Positions 40,270-48,751 of a DNA stretch of 64,000 nt are shown piece after piece (within the stretch, counting starts at the first letter, position 1; the number at the start of each line of letters is the position of its first letter). Below the pieces are notes generated by a model. It was not told the DNA's origin. It worked only from the letters and a program-made list of their open reading frames with translations, and ran no database searches. Origin of the DNA: Planctomycetota bacterium (GTDB lineage: Bacteria > Planctomycetota > Planctomycetia > Gemmatales > Gemmataceae). The stretch lies in assembly GCA_016177925.1 (NCBI GenBank), contig JACOUH010000278.1:1-64000 (forward strand). Direction: 5' to 3'. The translations under genes were made by a program, and so were the position numbers.

Positions 40270-40962
40270 TTACACCGGCGCCGTCTCGCGGACGAGACAT
40301 CCCTTCTCCAGATGCAGCACGCGCTCAGCGCGGGCGGCGGCACGCGGGTCGTGCGTCACCATCAGGATCGTCTTGTTCAGCCCCCTCTTCAGCTCGACGA
40401 TCAGGTTGAGGATCTCCTCCGCCGAGCGAGCGGCGGGATCGCCGGTCGGCTCATCGGCGACGATGAGCGTCGGGTCGGTGACGATGGCGCGAGCGATGCC
40501 GACGCGCTGCTGCTGCCCGCCGGACAGCTGCCCGGGACGGTGCCGCAAGCGATCGGACAGGCCGACGAGGTCCAGGGCCGTCAGCACCTGTTGCCTGCGC
40601 TCCGCCGCCGACATCGGCAGCAGTAACAGCGGTAACTCGACGTTCTCGTAGGCGGTCAGCACGGGCAGCAGATGGTAGAACTGGAAGACGAAGCCGACGT
40701 GACGCGTCCGCCAGCGCGCGAGTTCCGCCTCGCTCATGGCGCTGATCAGGTGATCGCCGACCCAGATTTCGCCGTCGCTGGGCTGGTCGAGGCCGGCGAT
40801 CAGGTTGAGCAGCGTCGTCTTGCCCGAGCCGGACGGCCCCATCAGGGCGAGATACTCGCCCTCGGGCACGTCGAGGCTGAGGTCGATCAGCACGTCAATC
40901 TGCTCGCTGCCGCGCCGGAAATACTTGTGCAGGCCACCGACCCGCACGATCGGTTCCGTCAT
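40270..40962 (-). CDS. ABC transporter ATP-binding protein, MacB/LolD type
   Basis: A 230-residue ATPase starting at ATG 40962. Walker A is GPSGSGKTTLLN, the Q-loop is FVFQFYHLLP, the signature is LSGGQQQRVGIARAI, Walker B is LIVADEPTG, and the H-loop is MVTHDP. This matches the LolD/MacB subfamily that powers FtsX-type permeases. A longer frame to 41031 would be translated from the repeat at 40980 and is rejected. It belongs to the exporter operon 42235-37393. Confidence 0.94.
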   Translation of the reverse strand: MTEPIVRVGGLHKYFRRGSEQIDVLIDLSLDVPEGEYLALMGPSGSGKTTLLNLIAGLDQPSDGEIWVGDHLISAMSEAELARWRTRHVGFVFQFYHLLPVLTAYENVELPLLLLPMSAAERRQQVLTALDLVGLSDRLRHRPGQLSGGQQQRVGIARAIVTDPTLIVADEPTGDPAARSAEEILNLIVELKRGLNKTILMVTHDPRAAARAERVLHLEKGCLVRETAPV

Positions 40963-40979
40963 GACGATCACAACTCCCC

Positions 40980-41045
40980 GGCGAGCGGGGGGTGTGAACC
41001 CCCCGGTACTTTGACGGACCGGGGGGTTCACACCCCCCGCTCGCC
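40980..41045. repeat. Palindrome of the GGCGAGCGGGGGG family, copy 1
   Basis: Perfect 28-base arms at 40980-41007 and 41018-41045 around a ten-base loop (ACTTTGACGG). Each arm contains a mini-hairpin, GGGGGGT-GTGA-ACCCCCC-like. Copies with identical arms and different loops are at 61565 and 63360; variants are at 7089 and 55824. It lies inside the exporter operon. Confidence 0.92.
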
Positions 41046-41053
41046 GTCCCTGG

Positions 41054-42235
41054 TTACTGCCCCGGCTTCTTGAACGAGACGATGACGCCCATGTCCGGCT
41101 TAAGATAAACTCCCTCCTCTTCGGATGGGATCTCGCCGGGGTTCAGCTTGACGCGCACCGGGATCGCCCCCTTGGCGCGGTCGGCGATCGGCATCAGCCG
41201 CGACACCTTGCCCTTGTAGCCGCCCTTGTGTTTCTCCAGGAACTTCTCGTCCTTCAGGAAAGCTTCCGGCATGACGGTGCAGTTCTGCCCGACGAACACT
41301 AACGGGACGTCGCGCTCCTGGACGTTCAGATCGACCTCCAGGTCGCCGAGGTCGGCCATCTCGCACAGGCTGCTCGAGATGTTGAACGCGACCGGGTTGA
41401 CGAGATTGCCGAACTCGGCCTTCTTGGTCAGGATGGTGCCTTTGGCCGGCGGGCAGATGTAGCAACAGTCGAGGTGTTCCTGGGCCTTGGCGAGGTCGGC
41501 CTCGGCCTGCCGCACCTTCGCTTTCTCGGCGTCGATGGCCTTTTCCTTCGGCCCGCCCGGCGTGAACTCCTCCAGGCTCGCCTTGGCCTCCTTGCGTGCC
41601 TCGACCGCTCGCTCGAAGGCCGTGCGCGTGTCGTCGCGCTCCTTGGGGCTGGTGGTGACGCGCGGGTCGCCGACCCGGTCCCACTCGCGCCGCGTCCTCC
41701 CCTCCTCCAACTCCGCGGACAACAGTCGCGCCTTTATCTTCAACTCGTCGAGGGTCGTCTGGAATTCGAGCTGCGCCAGGTTCTTCTGTGCCACGGCCAG
41801 GCCCGCCCTGGCACGGGCAACGTCGGCCCGGTAGTCGACCGTCTTCAGCCGGGCGAGGACCATCCACGTCTCGAAGCGGCGCCCCTCCTCGAAGTCGGGG
41901 TGCAGCCACTCGATCTTGCCGGCCACCTCCGGCGTGACCTGGATCTGGTGCGCCGGAATGATGTAGCCCTTGGCCTGTAGCGCGATGCCCTGGGAATCGG
42001 CCTGTTTGCCCGCCGATGGGTCCACCGCCGGCTTGTTCGCCGTGTCGTCGCTTGTGGGTCGTCGAAAAGCCTGGTAGCCGAACGCGAGCGTGCTGCCAAA
42101 AAGCAGCAGGCACAGCACCCAGGGCATGCGCGAGCCGCCGCCCGCCGGCCGATCACCCAGGCGCAGCGAGCGCACTCGGTCGCTTAGCGTGGCGGGACGG
42201 GCCCGGCCGTCCTGCACCTCGTTCGGATTCGTCAT
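41054..42235 (-). CDS. HlyD-family membrane fusion protein of an ABC exporter
   Basis: A 393-residue protein with one membrane helix at about 38-57 (MPWVLCLLLFGSTLAFGY). A biotinyl-lipoyl-like half motif (IQVTPEVAGKIEWLHPDFEE) follows, then a long coiled-coil hairpin (about 130-255, rich in Lys/Glu/Ala) and a second half motif PPAKGTILTKKAEFGNLV. It links an inner-membrane ABC pump to an outer-membrane channel. A GGGGAG site precedes the ATG at 42235. It is the first confirmed gene of the exporter operon. Confidence 0.9.
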   Translation of the reverse strand: MTNPNEVQDGRARPATLSDRVRSLRLGDRPAGGGSRMPWVLCLLLFGSTLAFGYQAFRRPTSDDTANKPAVDPSAGKQADSQGIALQAKGYIIPAHQIQVTPEVAGKIEWLHPDFEEGRRFETWMVLARLKTVDYRADVARARAGLAVAQKNLAQLEFQTTLDELKIKARLLSAELEEGRTRREWDRVGDPRVTTSPKERDDTRTAFERAVEARKEAKASLEEFTPGGPKEKAIDAEKAKVRQAEADLAKAQEHLDCCYICPPAKGTILTKKAEFGNLVNPVAFNISSSLCEMADLGDLEVDLNVQERDVPLVFVGQNCTVMPEAFLKDEKFLEKHKGGYKGKVSRLMPIADRAKGAIPVRVKLNPGEIPSEEEGVYLKPDMGVIVSFKKPGQ

Positions 42236-42442
42236 GACTCACTCCCCTGTGGGACGGTCGGATCGGTTCTTCGGAAATGGTGGCGGTCGAAGCGCTGCCG
42301 CCATGTCATTCGCCAGCCCCGCCGACATATTGGCGCGCCACTCCTCGTCGAGAGCTGCCGAGAGCGGGGCCTGCGGGGCCGAGGGGTGCTGAAGTTGGTC
42401 ATGGTCTGCGCCGCTGGGTGCGCCAAGGGTTTGCGTAGTATC

Positions 42443-42472
42443 GTTAGACTCCGATCGGACCAGCAATGTCAA
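42443..42472 (-). promoter_or_regulatory. Sigma-70-like promoter of the exporter operon
   Basis: On the minus strand a perfect minus-35 TTGACA (42472-42467) is followed after 18 bases by TCTAAC (42448-42443), four of six matches. The start of the membrane fusion gene lies about 200 bases downstream, leaving a long leader that could hold a short peptide or regulation. Confidence 0.45.
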
Positions 42473-42509
42473 GCGGAGTTACTGCGCGAACCGGAGAAGG
42501 ACAGCGGGG

Positions 42510-43067
42510 TCACTTGGGCGGACGACAGATGGTCGGAGCGCCCTCGAGCAGCTCAGCCGGGAGTTTCACGGGCTTGGTGCTGGTGACACAGCCCGCGGCG
42601 AACAGTCCGCCGAGAATGAACGCCGCCACGACAGCCAGGCCGGTGCGCCCTGGTTCTCCAGCGGGCGACTCGCCAAGCCCCGCAACGGCTCCAAGGAAAA
42701 GAGGGATCGTCAATAACGCGAAAGCGGCCAGGCTCTGCTGCGGCGACGTCCCCACGCCAAGAATCCCACCGGGGCACTCCATTTTGCCGCGAAGCTCGAG
42801 CGACACGTGCCAGCCGGCAACGCCCAGGCCGCCGACGGCCAGGGGCAGCGCCAACAGACACAGCAGGCGCCCGCGCCGCGCCCCGCCCAGCAGGCCCAGG
42901 AAAAGCACGCCAAAGACACTCATGGCGAACGCCCGCTGGTAGAAGCAAAACGGACAGGCAATTAGGCCCATGCCGAGGCTCAGCCACAAACTGCCGGCGA
43001 CGGCGACCGCCGACACCAGCAGCGCCAGCCAGGTCCAGAGCGTGCTGTTCTCGTTCGAGCCGTTCAC
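42510..43067 (-). CDS. DsbB-family disulfide-bond oxidoreductase-like membrane protein
   Basis: A 185-residue protein with four to five membrane helices (LALLVSAVAVAGSLWLSLG, MSVFGVLFLGLLGG, LLCLLALPLAVGGLGVAGW). The motif CPFCFYQR after helix 1 matches the quinone-proximal CxxC-YQR of DsbB. Further cysteines are in MECPGG and near the C-terminus. DsbB proteins reoxidise DsbA by passing electrons to quinone. No dsbA-like gene is visible nearby. It is divergent from the TolC-family gene. Confidence 0.85.
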   Translation of the reverse strand: MNGSNENSTLWTWLALLVSAVAVAGSLWLSLGMGLIACPFCFYQRAFAMSVFGVLFLGLLGGARRGRLLCLLALPLAVGGLGVAGWHVSLELRGKMECPGGILGVGTSPQQSLAAFALLTIPLFLGAVAGLGESPAGEPGRTGLAVVAAFILGGLFAAGCVTSTKPVKLPAELLEGAPTICRPPK

Positions 43068-43259
43068 GGTTGCCCCCTCTCAGAGAAGCGGTTTCCCCTG
43101 TGCTTGATCTTCTCGCCCGGCACCGGAAAGTCAAGCGTTCGCTGAGGGGAAATGGCGAGCCGGCGGGGACCTCACGGCCGCATCGTTGCTTTCCCGATAA
43201 ACTGCGCGGTCCGAATAACCGATAACAAGAGAGGCGAGACTCCTTCGGAGAACGCAGGG

Positions 43260-44579
43260 ATGCGTGGCATCACTCCCATCGCGGGCAAGCGCGGATCGCT
43301 GCTGCTGCCTGCCCTGCTCGCGCTGGGCCTCGCCTGTCCCGCCCTTGCCGCCGATCCGCCCCCAGCCTCGACCGCCGAGGAGATGCTGACCCTGACACGC
43401 CTGCTCGACCTTGCCGCAGCCAGCCACCCCGACCTGGGCGTGGCGCGGGCGCGGGTCGAGGCAGCGCGGGGCCGCATGATCCAGGCAGGACTTCGGCTCA
43501 ACCCGGTCATCAGCATCGGCGACGAGGAGATCAACAATCCCTTCGGCCGCGCCGGCAAGATGTACGTCAACTTCTCTCAGGAAATCATCACGGCCCACAA
43601 GCGCGAATTGGCCCGCGCCGCCGCCGAGCAGGGTGTCGTCGCGGTCGACTGGCAGGCGGTCACGCGCTGGTACGATGTTGCCGTGCGCGTGCGCTCCGCC
43701 TACTACGAGGCGCTGACCGCCTGGCGCGAAGTACAGACCAACGAGGCGGCGGTGCGGCTGGCCGTGCAGGGACTGCAAGCCGCCGAAAAGCCCGAGAAGG
43801 CCGGCGCCGGCACCCGTCCGGACGTCCTCCGCGCCGAAGTGCAGCGCGACCAGGCTCGCGCCCGCCTCGATGTGTCGCGGCGCCGCTTCGAGGCCGCAGG
43901 CCGTCTGCTCGCTGCCGCAGTGGGCGTGCCGCACCTGCCCGGCGGCCCCCTGGAGGGCACCCTGAACGCGGCGGTGCCCGACTACGACTGGCCCGTCCTG
44001 CTCGGCACTGTGCTGACGCGATCGTCGGAGGTCCAGGAGGCGCAGGCCCTCGTCGTCGAGGCGGAGCACAACCTCCACCTTGCCATCGCCCAGCGGACGC
44101 CCAACGTCACCGTCCAGGTTCGGCCACTCTACTCCTACCCGGACCAGACCTTCGAGCCGATGATCCAGGTGGGGGCGCCGATCCCGATCTACAACCGCAA
44201 CCAGGGTAACATCCTGGCGGCCCGCGCCGACGTCGCTCGCACCGAGGAGCAGGTGCGCCTGGTCGAGTTGCGTCTAACCGAACGCCTCGCTGGCGCCTAT
44301 CAGCGCTACCAGGCGGCGCGCGAGCAGCGCGAGGCCTACGAGAAGCGCATCCTACCGCGGGCGCGCGAGTCGCTGCGCCTGGTGACGATCGGCTACGAGC
44401 GCGGCGACCCCAAGTACGACTTCACTGCCCTGCTCCAGGCCCAGACGACGCTGGTGCAGTCACAGCTGGCGTACGTCCAGCTACTGGGCGACGTGTGGCG
44501 TGCCGTCGCCGAGATCAAGGGCCTGATCCAGGACGAGCCGCCGCCCGCCGGCACGAGTTGCCCGGCCTGTCCCCCGTAG
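43260..44579 (+). CDS. TolC-family outer membrane efflux protein
   Basis: A 439-residue protein. ATG 43260 gives a clear signal peptide (GSLLLPALLALGLACPALAA); the longer frame upstream has none. The body has the duplicated outer-membrane-efflux-protein pattern: long helices with VEAARGRMIQAGLRLNP, AEQGVVAVDWQAVTRW, LVEAEHNLHLAIAQRTPN, then GAPIPIYNRNQGNI, a conserved OEP motif. It probably forms the periplasm-spanning channel for an exporter, most simply the divergent ABC pump at 37393-42235. It is followed 15 bases later by the thiamine-diphosphate enzyme. Confidence 0.9.
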   Translation: MRGITPIAGKRGSLLLPALLALGLACPALAADPPPASTAEEMLTLTRLLDLAAASHPDLGVARARVEAARGRMIQAGLRLNPVISIGDEEINNPFGRAGKMYVNFSQEIITAHKRELARAAAEQGVVAVDWQAVTRWYDVAVRVRSAYYEALTAWREVQTNEAAVRLAVQGLQAAEKPEKAGAGTRPDVLRAEVQRDQARARLDVSRRRFEAAGRLLAAAVGVPHLPGGPLEGTLNAAVPDYDWPVLLGTVLTRSSEVQEAQALVVEAEHNLHLAIAQRTPNVTVQVRPLYSYPDQTFEPMIQVGAPIPIYNRNQGNILAARADVARTEEQVRLVELRLTERLAGAYQRYQAAREQREAYEKRILPRARESLRLVTIGYERGDPKYDFTALLQAQTTLVQSQLAYVQLLGDVWRAVAEIKGLIQDEPPPAGTSCPACPP

Positions 44580-44594
44580 CCGCGAGGAGAAACC

Positions 44595-46448
44595 ATGAGC
44601 GAACCCGTGTCGCGGCGTACCGCCCTGAAGACGATGGCCCTGACCGGGCTGGCCGCCCTGCCCGGGCCCGAGGCGGAAGCCGGCCTGCTGCGCCGCGGCC
44701 CCGACGGCTCGGTGCGCGGCAAGCTGACCGGCGCCCAGGCCCTGGTCGAGACGCTTCTCGCCGAGGGGACCTGCTGCGTCTTCGGCATTCCCGGCGCCCA
44801 GGAGAACGAGCTGTGGGACGTCATGAAGACGAGGAAGCTCCCGTATCTCCTCGTCACGCACGAGTTCTCCGCGGCGGGGATGGCCGACGGTTGCGCCCGC
44901 AGCACCGGCCGGCCGGGTGTCCTGTGCGTCGTCCCCGGCCCCGGCCTGACCAACTCGCTGTCCGGCATCGGTGAAGCGCTGCTGGACAGTGTCCCACTCG
45001 TCTGCGTCGTCGGCGACGTCGCCCGCGGCGACAAGTACAAACCTTTCCAGGTGCATGAACTGCCGCAAGTCGGGATCTTGCAACAGGTGACCAAGGGCGT
45101 CTTCGAGGTGAAACACCAGGCCGAGATCCCCGACGCGGTCCGCAAGGCCTTCCTGCTGGCGCGGTCCGGCGAACCGGGGCCGGCCGCCGTCGTCGTCCCT
45201 TACACCCTGCTGATCGAGACGTTCAAGTACGACTCGCCACCACTCGGTGACCCGGGCGTCCCCTTCGACGACGAGGCGTTTGCCTGCGCCCTGCACCTGC
45301 TTGCCAACCGCCGCTGGCGCCTCGGCATCTACGCCGGGCTCGGCTGCATGGACTTCGCCCCGGCGCTTGCCGAGACCGCCGAACTGTTACAGGCGCCGGT
45401 GGCAACGAGCGTCTCGGGTAAGGGCGTCCTCGACGAGTGCCACCCTCTCGCCGTCGGCTGGGGTTACGGCGCCCAGGGCAGCGCCACCGCCGAGGAGGTC
45501 TTCAAGCACGTCGACCTCGTCCTGGCGATCGGCGTCCGCTACAGTGAGGTGTCGACGGCGTTTTACTCCATCCCGAAAGTCCCGCATCTGATCCACGTCG
45601 ACATCAACGAGCACAACCTCGGCCAGATCGTCAAAGCGGACGTTTGTGTCCATGCCGACGCCGGCGTCTTCCTCGCTCGCTTGCTCGAGCACGCCGACGA
45701 ACTGCGCCGCTGCCCCGACGCCAGGTTGCAGGCGAAGATCCGCAAACTCCGCGAGGCCGACACCAGGCGGCACCAGAAGCTCTATGCCCGCTGTGGCGCC
45801 GACCCGATGGGCCTGCTGCTGACGCTGCGCTGTCTGCTGAACCGCGACGCCCTCGTCTTCGTCGACGTGACGCTGGCAGAGCACTGGGCCGCGGAGGCAT
45901 TCGCGGTGTACCAGCCGCGCACCTACTTCAACCCGACCAACAATCAGGCGATGGGTTGGTCGATCCCGGCGGCCTTGGGGGCGCAGGTCGCCCACCCCGG
46001 CCGTCAGGTGGTGACGGTCACCGGCGATGGCTGCTTTCTGATGTCCGCGATGGAGATTTCGACGGCAGCGCGGGCTGGCCTGCCGGTCAAGTTCTTCATC
46101 CTGGACGATCAGGCTTACCACTACATGCAGGTGTTGCAGCACTCCGCCTACCGCCGCACGACGGCGACGACGCTGGCCCATCTCGACTACGCGGCGCTGG
46201 CGCAGGCATTGGGTGTTGGCTATCAGGAGATCAAGTCGACGGCCGAGTTGGAGGCGGGCATCCAGAGCGCCCTGTGCCAGGACGGCCCGGTGCTGGTCCG
46301 CGTTGTGACCGACTACGGCAAACGGCCGGTGCGCTGGATCGAGGCCACGAAGAAGCGCTACACCGATGAGCTGTCGGCGGAGCAGAAGGCCCGGTTCCTC
46401 GCTCGCATCGGCTCGCGGGCCCTGCAACCCCATCCCTGGAACGATTGA
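44595..46448 (+). CDS. Thiamine-diphosphate enzyme (acetolactate synthase-like) with Tat-type signal
   Basis: A 617-residue protein. The N-terminus SRRTALKTMALTGLAAL is a twin-arginine signal followed by an AxA-like site. The body is a full ThDP decarboxylase fold: the cofactor-activating glutamate in VTHEFSAAGMADG, a central domain (WRLGIYAGLGCMDFAPAL), and the ThDP motif VTGDGCFLMSAMEISTAARA followed by ILDDQAY, where the usual metal ligand NN or N is an aspartate. Known relatives are cytosolic (acetolactate synthase, benzoylformate decarboxylase, oxalyl-CoA decarboxylase). Export of such an enzyme is rare, and the substrate is unknown. GAGGAG precedes the ATG. Confidence 0.85.
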   Translation: MSEPVSRRTALKTMALTGLAALPGPEAEAGLLRRGPDGSVRGKLTGAQALVETLLAEGTCCVFGIPGAQENELWDVMKTRKLPYLLVTHEFSAAGMADGCARSTGRPGVLCVVPGPGLTNSLSGIGEALLDSVPLVCVVGDVARGDKYKPFQVHELPQVGILQQVTKGVFEVKHQAEIPDAVRKAFLLARSGEPGPAAVVVPYTLLIETFKYDSPPLGDPGVPFDDEAFACALHLLANRRWRLGIYAGLGCMDFAPALAETAELLQAPVATSVSGKGVLDECHPLAVGWGYGAQGSATAEEVFKHVDLVLAIGVRYSEVSTAFYSIPKVPHLIHVDINEHNLGQIVKADVCVHADAGVFLARLLEHADELRRCPDARLQAKIRKLREADTRRHQKLYARCGADPMGLLLTLRCLLNRDALVFVDVTLAEHWAAEAFAVYQPRTYFNPTNNQAMGWSIPAALGAQVAHPGRQVVTVTGDGCFLMSAMEISTAARAGLPVKFFILDDQAYHYMQVLQHSAYRRTTATTLAHLDYAALAQALGVGYQEIKSTAELEAGIQSALCQDGPVLVRVVTDYGKRPVRWIEATKKRYTDELSAEQKARFLARIGSRALQPHPWND

Positions 46449-46477
46449 GGACCAGGGACAACTCGAGTTCGCTCTTG

Positions 46478-46518
46478 GCCGCTTGCGGCTTAGCACCTCA
46501 TGCTACGCCGCAAGCGAC
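46478..46518. repeat. Palindrome of the GCCGCTTGCGGCTTAGC family, copy 2
   Basis: Arms as in copy 1 with two mismatches in the right arm (TGCTACGCCGCAAGCGAC) and loop CCTCA. It lies 30 bases after the thiamine-diphosphate enzyme stop codon. Confidence 0.8.
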
Positions 46519-46660
46519 GGAATCGCTTTCTCTGCTTTTCCGAGATTTCGCGCGGGCAGTCGCCGGGGCGCTGTGCTATGCTGACGCCCGCGCGAATGTT
46601 CCGGCCGCGCCGGGAGTTCCGGCGCCGGCCTTCTTCAACCACCTGCAGGAGGGAGCACCC

Positions 46661-47068
46661 ATGGCCGACTGGAGGAAACTCGCCATCGCCCTGACGCTGG
46701 CGGACGGAAAGATCGACGATGAGGAGGTGAAAATTCTCAAAAAAGAACTGTGGGCCGACGGCAAGATCGACAAGGAGGAAGTCAAGTTCCTCATCGAGTT
46801 GCGCAACGCGGCCCAGAAGAAGGCGAAGGCCCGCAAGGCGGAGCTGAACGCCGGCTTTGAGCGCCTGTTCTTCAAGGCCATCGAGGAGAACGTCCTGGCC
46901 GACGGCAAGATCGACGCGGGCGAGGCACGGTGGCTCAAGGACATGCTCTTCGCCGACCGCAAGATCGACGCGAATGAGAAGAAGTTCCTTGTCCGCATCA
47001 AGAAGGCGGCCAAGCAGACCAGCCCCGAGTTCGACGCCCTCTACAACCAGTGCATGAAGACGAAGTGA
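46661..47068 (+). CDS. Small TerB-like protein with ADGKID repeats
   Basis: A 135-residue protein starting at ATG 46661 with GGAGGG upstream; the longer frame runs through the repeat at 46478. Four copies of a motif such as LADGKIDDEEVKIL, WADGKIDKEEVKFL, LADGKIDAGEARWL and FADRKIDANEKKFL pack two by two around a lysine-rich linker. The ADG-x4-E pattern resembles TerB/DjlA-type helical domains, which may bind metal. No signal peptide. Function unknown. It stands alone between two repeat elements. Confidence 0.75.
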   Translation: MADWRKLAIALTLADGKIDDEEVKILKKELWADGKIDKEEVKFLIELRNAAQKKAKARKAELNAGFERLFFKAIEENVLADGKIDAGEARWLKDMLFADRKIDANEKKFLVRIKKAAKQTSPEFDALYNQCMKTK

Positions 47069-47077
47069 ACGAGGCGT

Positions 47078-47141
47078 TGTAGGACGGATTTCCAATCCGT
47101 CCGTGCGTGAAGCCCGGACGGATTGGAAATCCGTCCTACAA
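47078..47141. repeat. Double-hairpin palindrome, TTGGAAA family (same stem as at 5957)
   Basis: Hairpins GACGGATT-TCC-AATCCGTC and GACGGATT-GGA-AATCCGTC face each other across a spacer, flanked by TTGTAG and CTACAA. The arms are identical to those at 5957-6012, 41 kb away, while the spacer differs. It lies between convergent genes. Confidence 0.88.
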
Positions 47142-47145
47142 CCTC

Positions 47146-48501
47146 CTATTTCAGCTCCTTGATCCAGATATTACCGAACTCGACCGCGTCGCCGTGATGC
47201 TGCAGAGCGATCGGGCCGGTCCTGGCCACGCCGGGCAACTTCGCGTCCTCGATCACCGCTTGGCCGTTGAGGTTCACGTTGAGCCGGTCTCCCTTCATCG
47301 TGATGATGAAGCGGTTCCAGTCGCCCGGTTTCCGATCCGCCTTCACCTTCGGCGTCACCCCCTTGCGCACCTCCGGCGGCATGCTCTTATCGGTGCGATA
47401 GCCATACACCTCGCCCGAGCCGATCGGCCAGCACCACATGTTGACCTGGCTTTTACTGCTGCCGCGCAGATAGATGCCGCTGTCGCCGACGTCGTCGACC
47501 ACCACCATCTTCTGCTTGCCCGCCTCGTCCGTGTCGTAGTCCCCGTTCGGCAGGATGAGGGGACGCGGCGTCTTCTTCGGCTTGGCCGGGAAACGCCAGT
47601 CACAGACCATGACGAGATCGCCGTACGACTTCTCCGACCACAGGTCCTTGTCCTTTGCCTCGCTTTTGCCGTCGTAGCTCAGCACCGGCCCCTTTGCCAC
47701 CCAGTGCCCCCTGTGCCCGGGCTCCTGCTTCCAGTTGGTCAGGTCCGCGCCATTGTACAGCCGTTTGAACCCGGTGCCGTCGATGGCGATCTCCCCGGGC
47801 TTGGGCGCGGTGCTTGGAAGCTCCTTGATGCGCAGGTTGCGGAAGTGGCATTCGCTGCCCTCGGACTCGAGGGCGAGATAGCCCTTGCGCGGGTTGCACT
47901 TGCTGACACCGGAAACGACCTTGCCGTTGACGGCCAGCGTGATGCGGCCGTCGTTGCCCTCGACGCGGTAGTGGTTCCACTCGCCGGCGCCCTTGCAGCG
48001 GCGCTCGCTCGGCAGGCAGCGCTCCCAGCCTTGCGGATGGGGCCGGTCCGGCACGCAGCGAGCTCCGTGGATGCTGAACAGGTCGCCGTGACTCGTGTAG
48101 GAATCCTTCTTCTCCAGGTTGACCAGCACCTGCACCTCGATGCCGCGCGAGAACGGGTTCAGACCGGGGCCCCCCGTCGCGGCGGGGAAGGCGTCGCACC
48201 AGACGAAGAACCCCGAGTTGCCGACCGCGTCGGGCGCCGGCGGGACGTGCTTCCACTCAAACTCGCAGAGGAAGTTCTCGTACTGCTTCGCCGTGCGCAG
48301 GAAGCCGATCGGCTGGCCGGTCGTGATGATCTCGTTGCCCTTGACGTAGAACGTGTCCGGCGCGCAGTTGACGTTGACCCAGCCGTCGAGGTTCCTGCCG
48401 TTGAACAGCGGGCCCCACTCGCCCGGCGGCTCGTCGGCCCGTGCCGGCAGCGCCAGGCCGAGCGTCAGCAGTAGCGCCAACCCAATCGCTCTCCCCCTCA
48501 T
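47146..48501 (-). CDS. Exported protein with two DUF1080 (3-keto-disaccharide hydrolase-like) domains
   Basis: A 451-residue protein starting at ATG 48501 with AGGAGAG upstream. A signal peptide (AIGLALLLTLGLALPARA) leads two DUF1080 jelly-roll domains. The first begins GPLFNGRNLDGWVNVN and the second begins GFKRLYNGADLTNWK; each ends in a GYLALESEGSECHFRNLRIK or ALQHHGDAVEFGNIWIKEL strand. Some DUF1080 proteins hydrolyse 3-keto sugars; others only bind carbohydrate. It is extracytoplasmic. Tandem duplication in one chain is common in planctomycetes. Confidence 0.9.
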   Translation of the reverse strand: MRGRAIGLALLLTLGLALPARADEPPGEWGPLFNGRNLDGWVNVNCAPDTFYVKGNEIITTGQPIGFLRTAKQYENFLCEFEWKHVPPAPDAVGNSGFFVWCDAFPAATGGPGLNPFSRGIEVQVLVNLEKKDSYTSHGDLFSIHGARCVPDRPHPQGWERCLPSERRCKGAGEWNHYRVEGNDGRITLAVNGKVVSGVSKCNPRKGYLALESEGSECHFRNLRIKELPSTAPKPGEIAIDGTGFKRLYNGADLTNWKQEPGHRGHWVAKGPVLSYDGKSEAKDKDLWSEKSYGDLVMVCDWRFPAKPKKTPRPLILPNGDYDTDEAGKQKMVVVDDVGDSGIYLRGSSKSQVNMWCWPIGSGEVYGYRTDKSMPPEVRKGVTPKVKADRKPGDWNRFIITMKGDRLNVNLNGQAVIEDAKLPGVARTGPIALQHHGDAVEFGNIWIKELK

Positions 48502-48751
48502 GACGTCTCTCTCCTTGGTGCCGATGTCCCGGGCTTTGTCGTCGCGCCCGCCGCCCGCCCGGGAGAGGGACGGCCGCGGACTCTCAGTGTACGCCGTGCT
48601 CACTGCCGTTCCACGTCAAATCTTTGCAGAACGTGCAAGGGCCTCCGGCAGGCTTTCACCCCAGGCGTTCCAGAGGTAGAATGCCCTTCCCCGCCACGCG
48701 GCATGGAAGAACCACGCTGCGTCGGGAAGAAACCTTCGCTGGAGAGTGATG

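Noticed and set aside
42239-42472. Open frame of 77 codons just upstream of the membrane fusion gene
   Set aside because: The codon use in its second half looks real and it ends in the GGGGAG site of the next gene, but its first codon coincides with the minus-35 box and no internal start has a good ribosome site. It could be a leader peptide starting near 42325; evidence is too thin.
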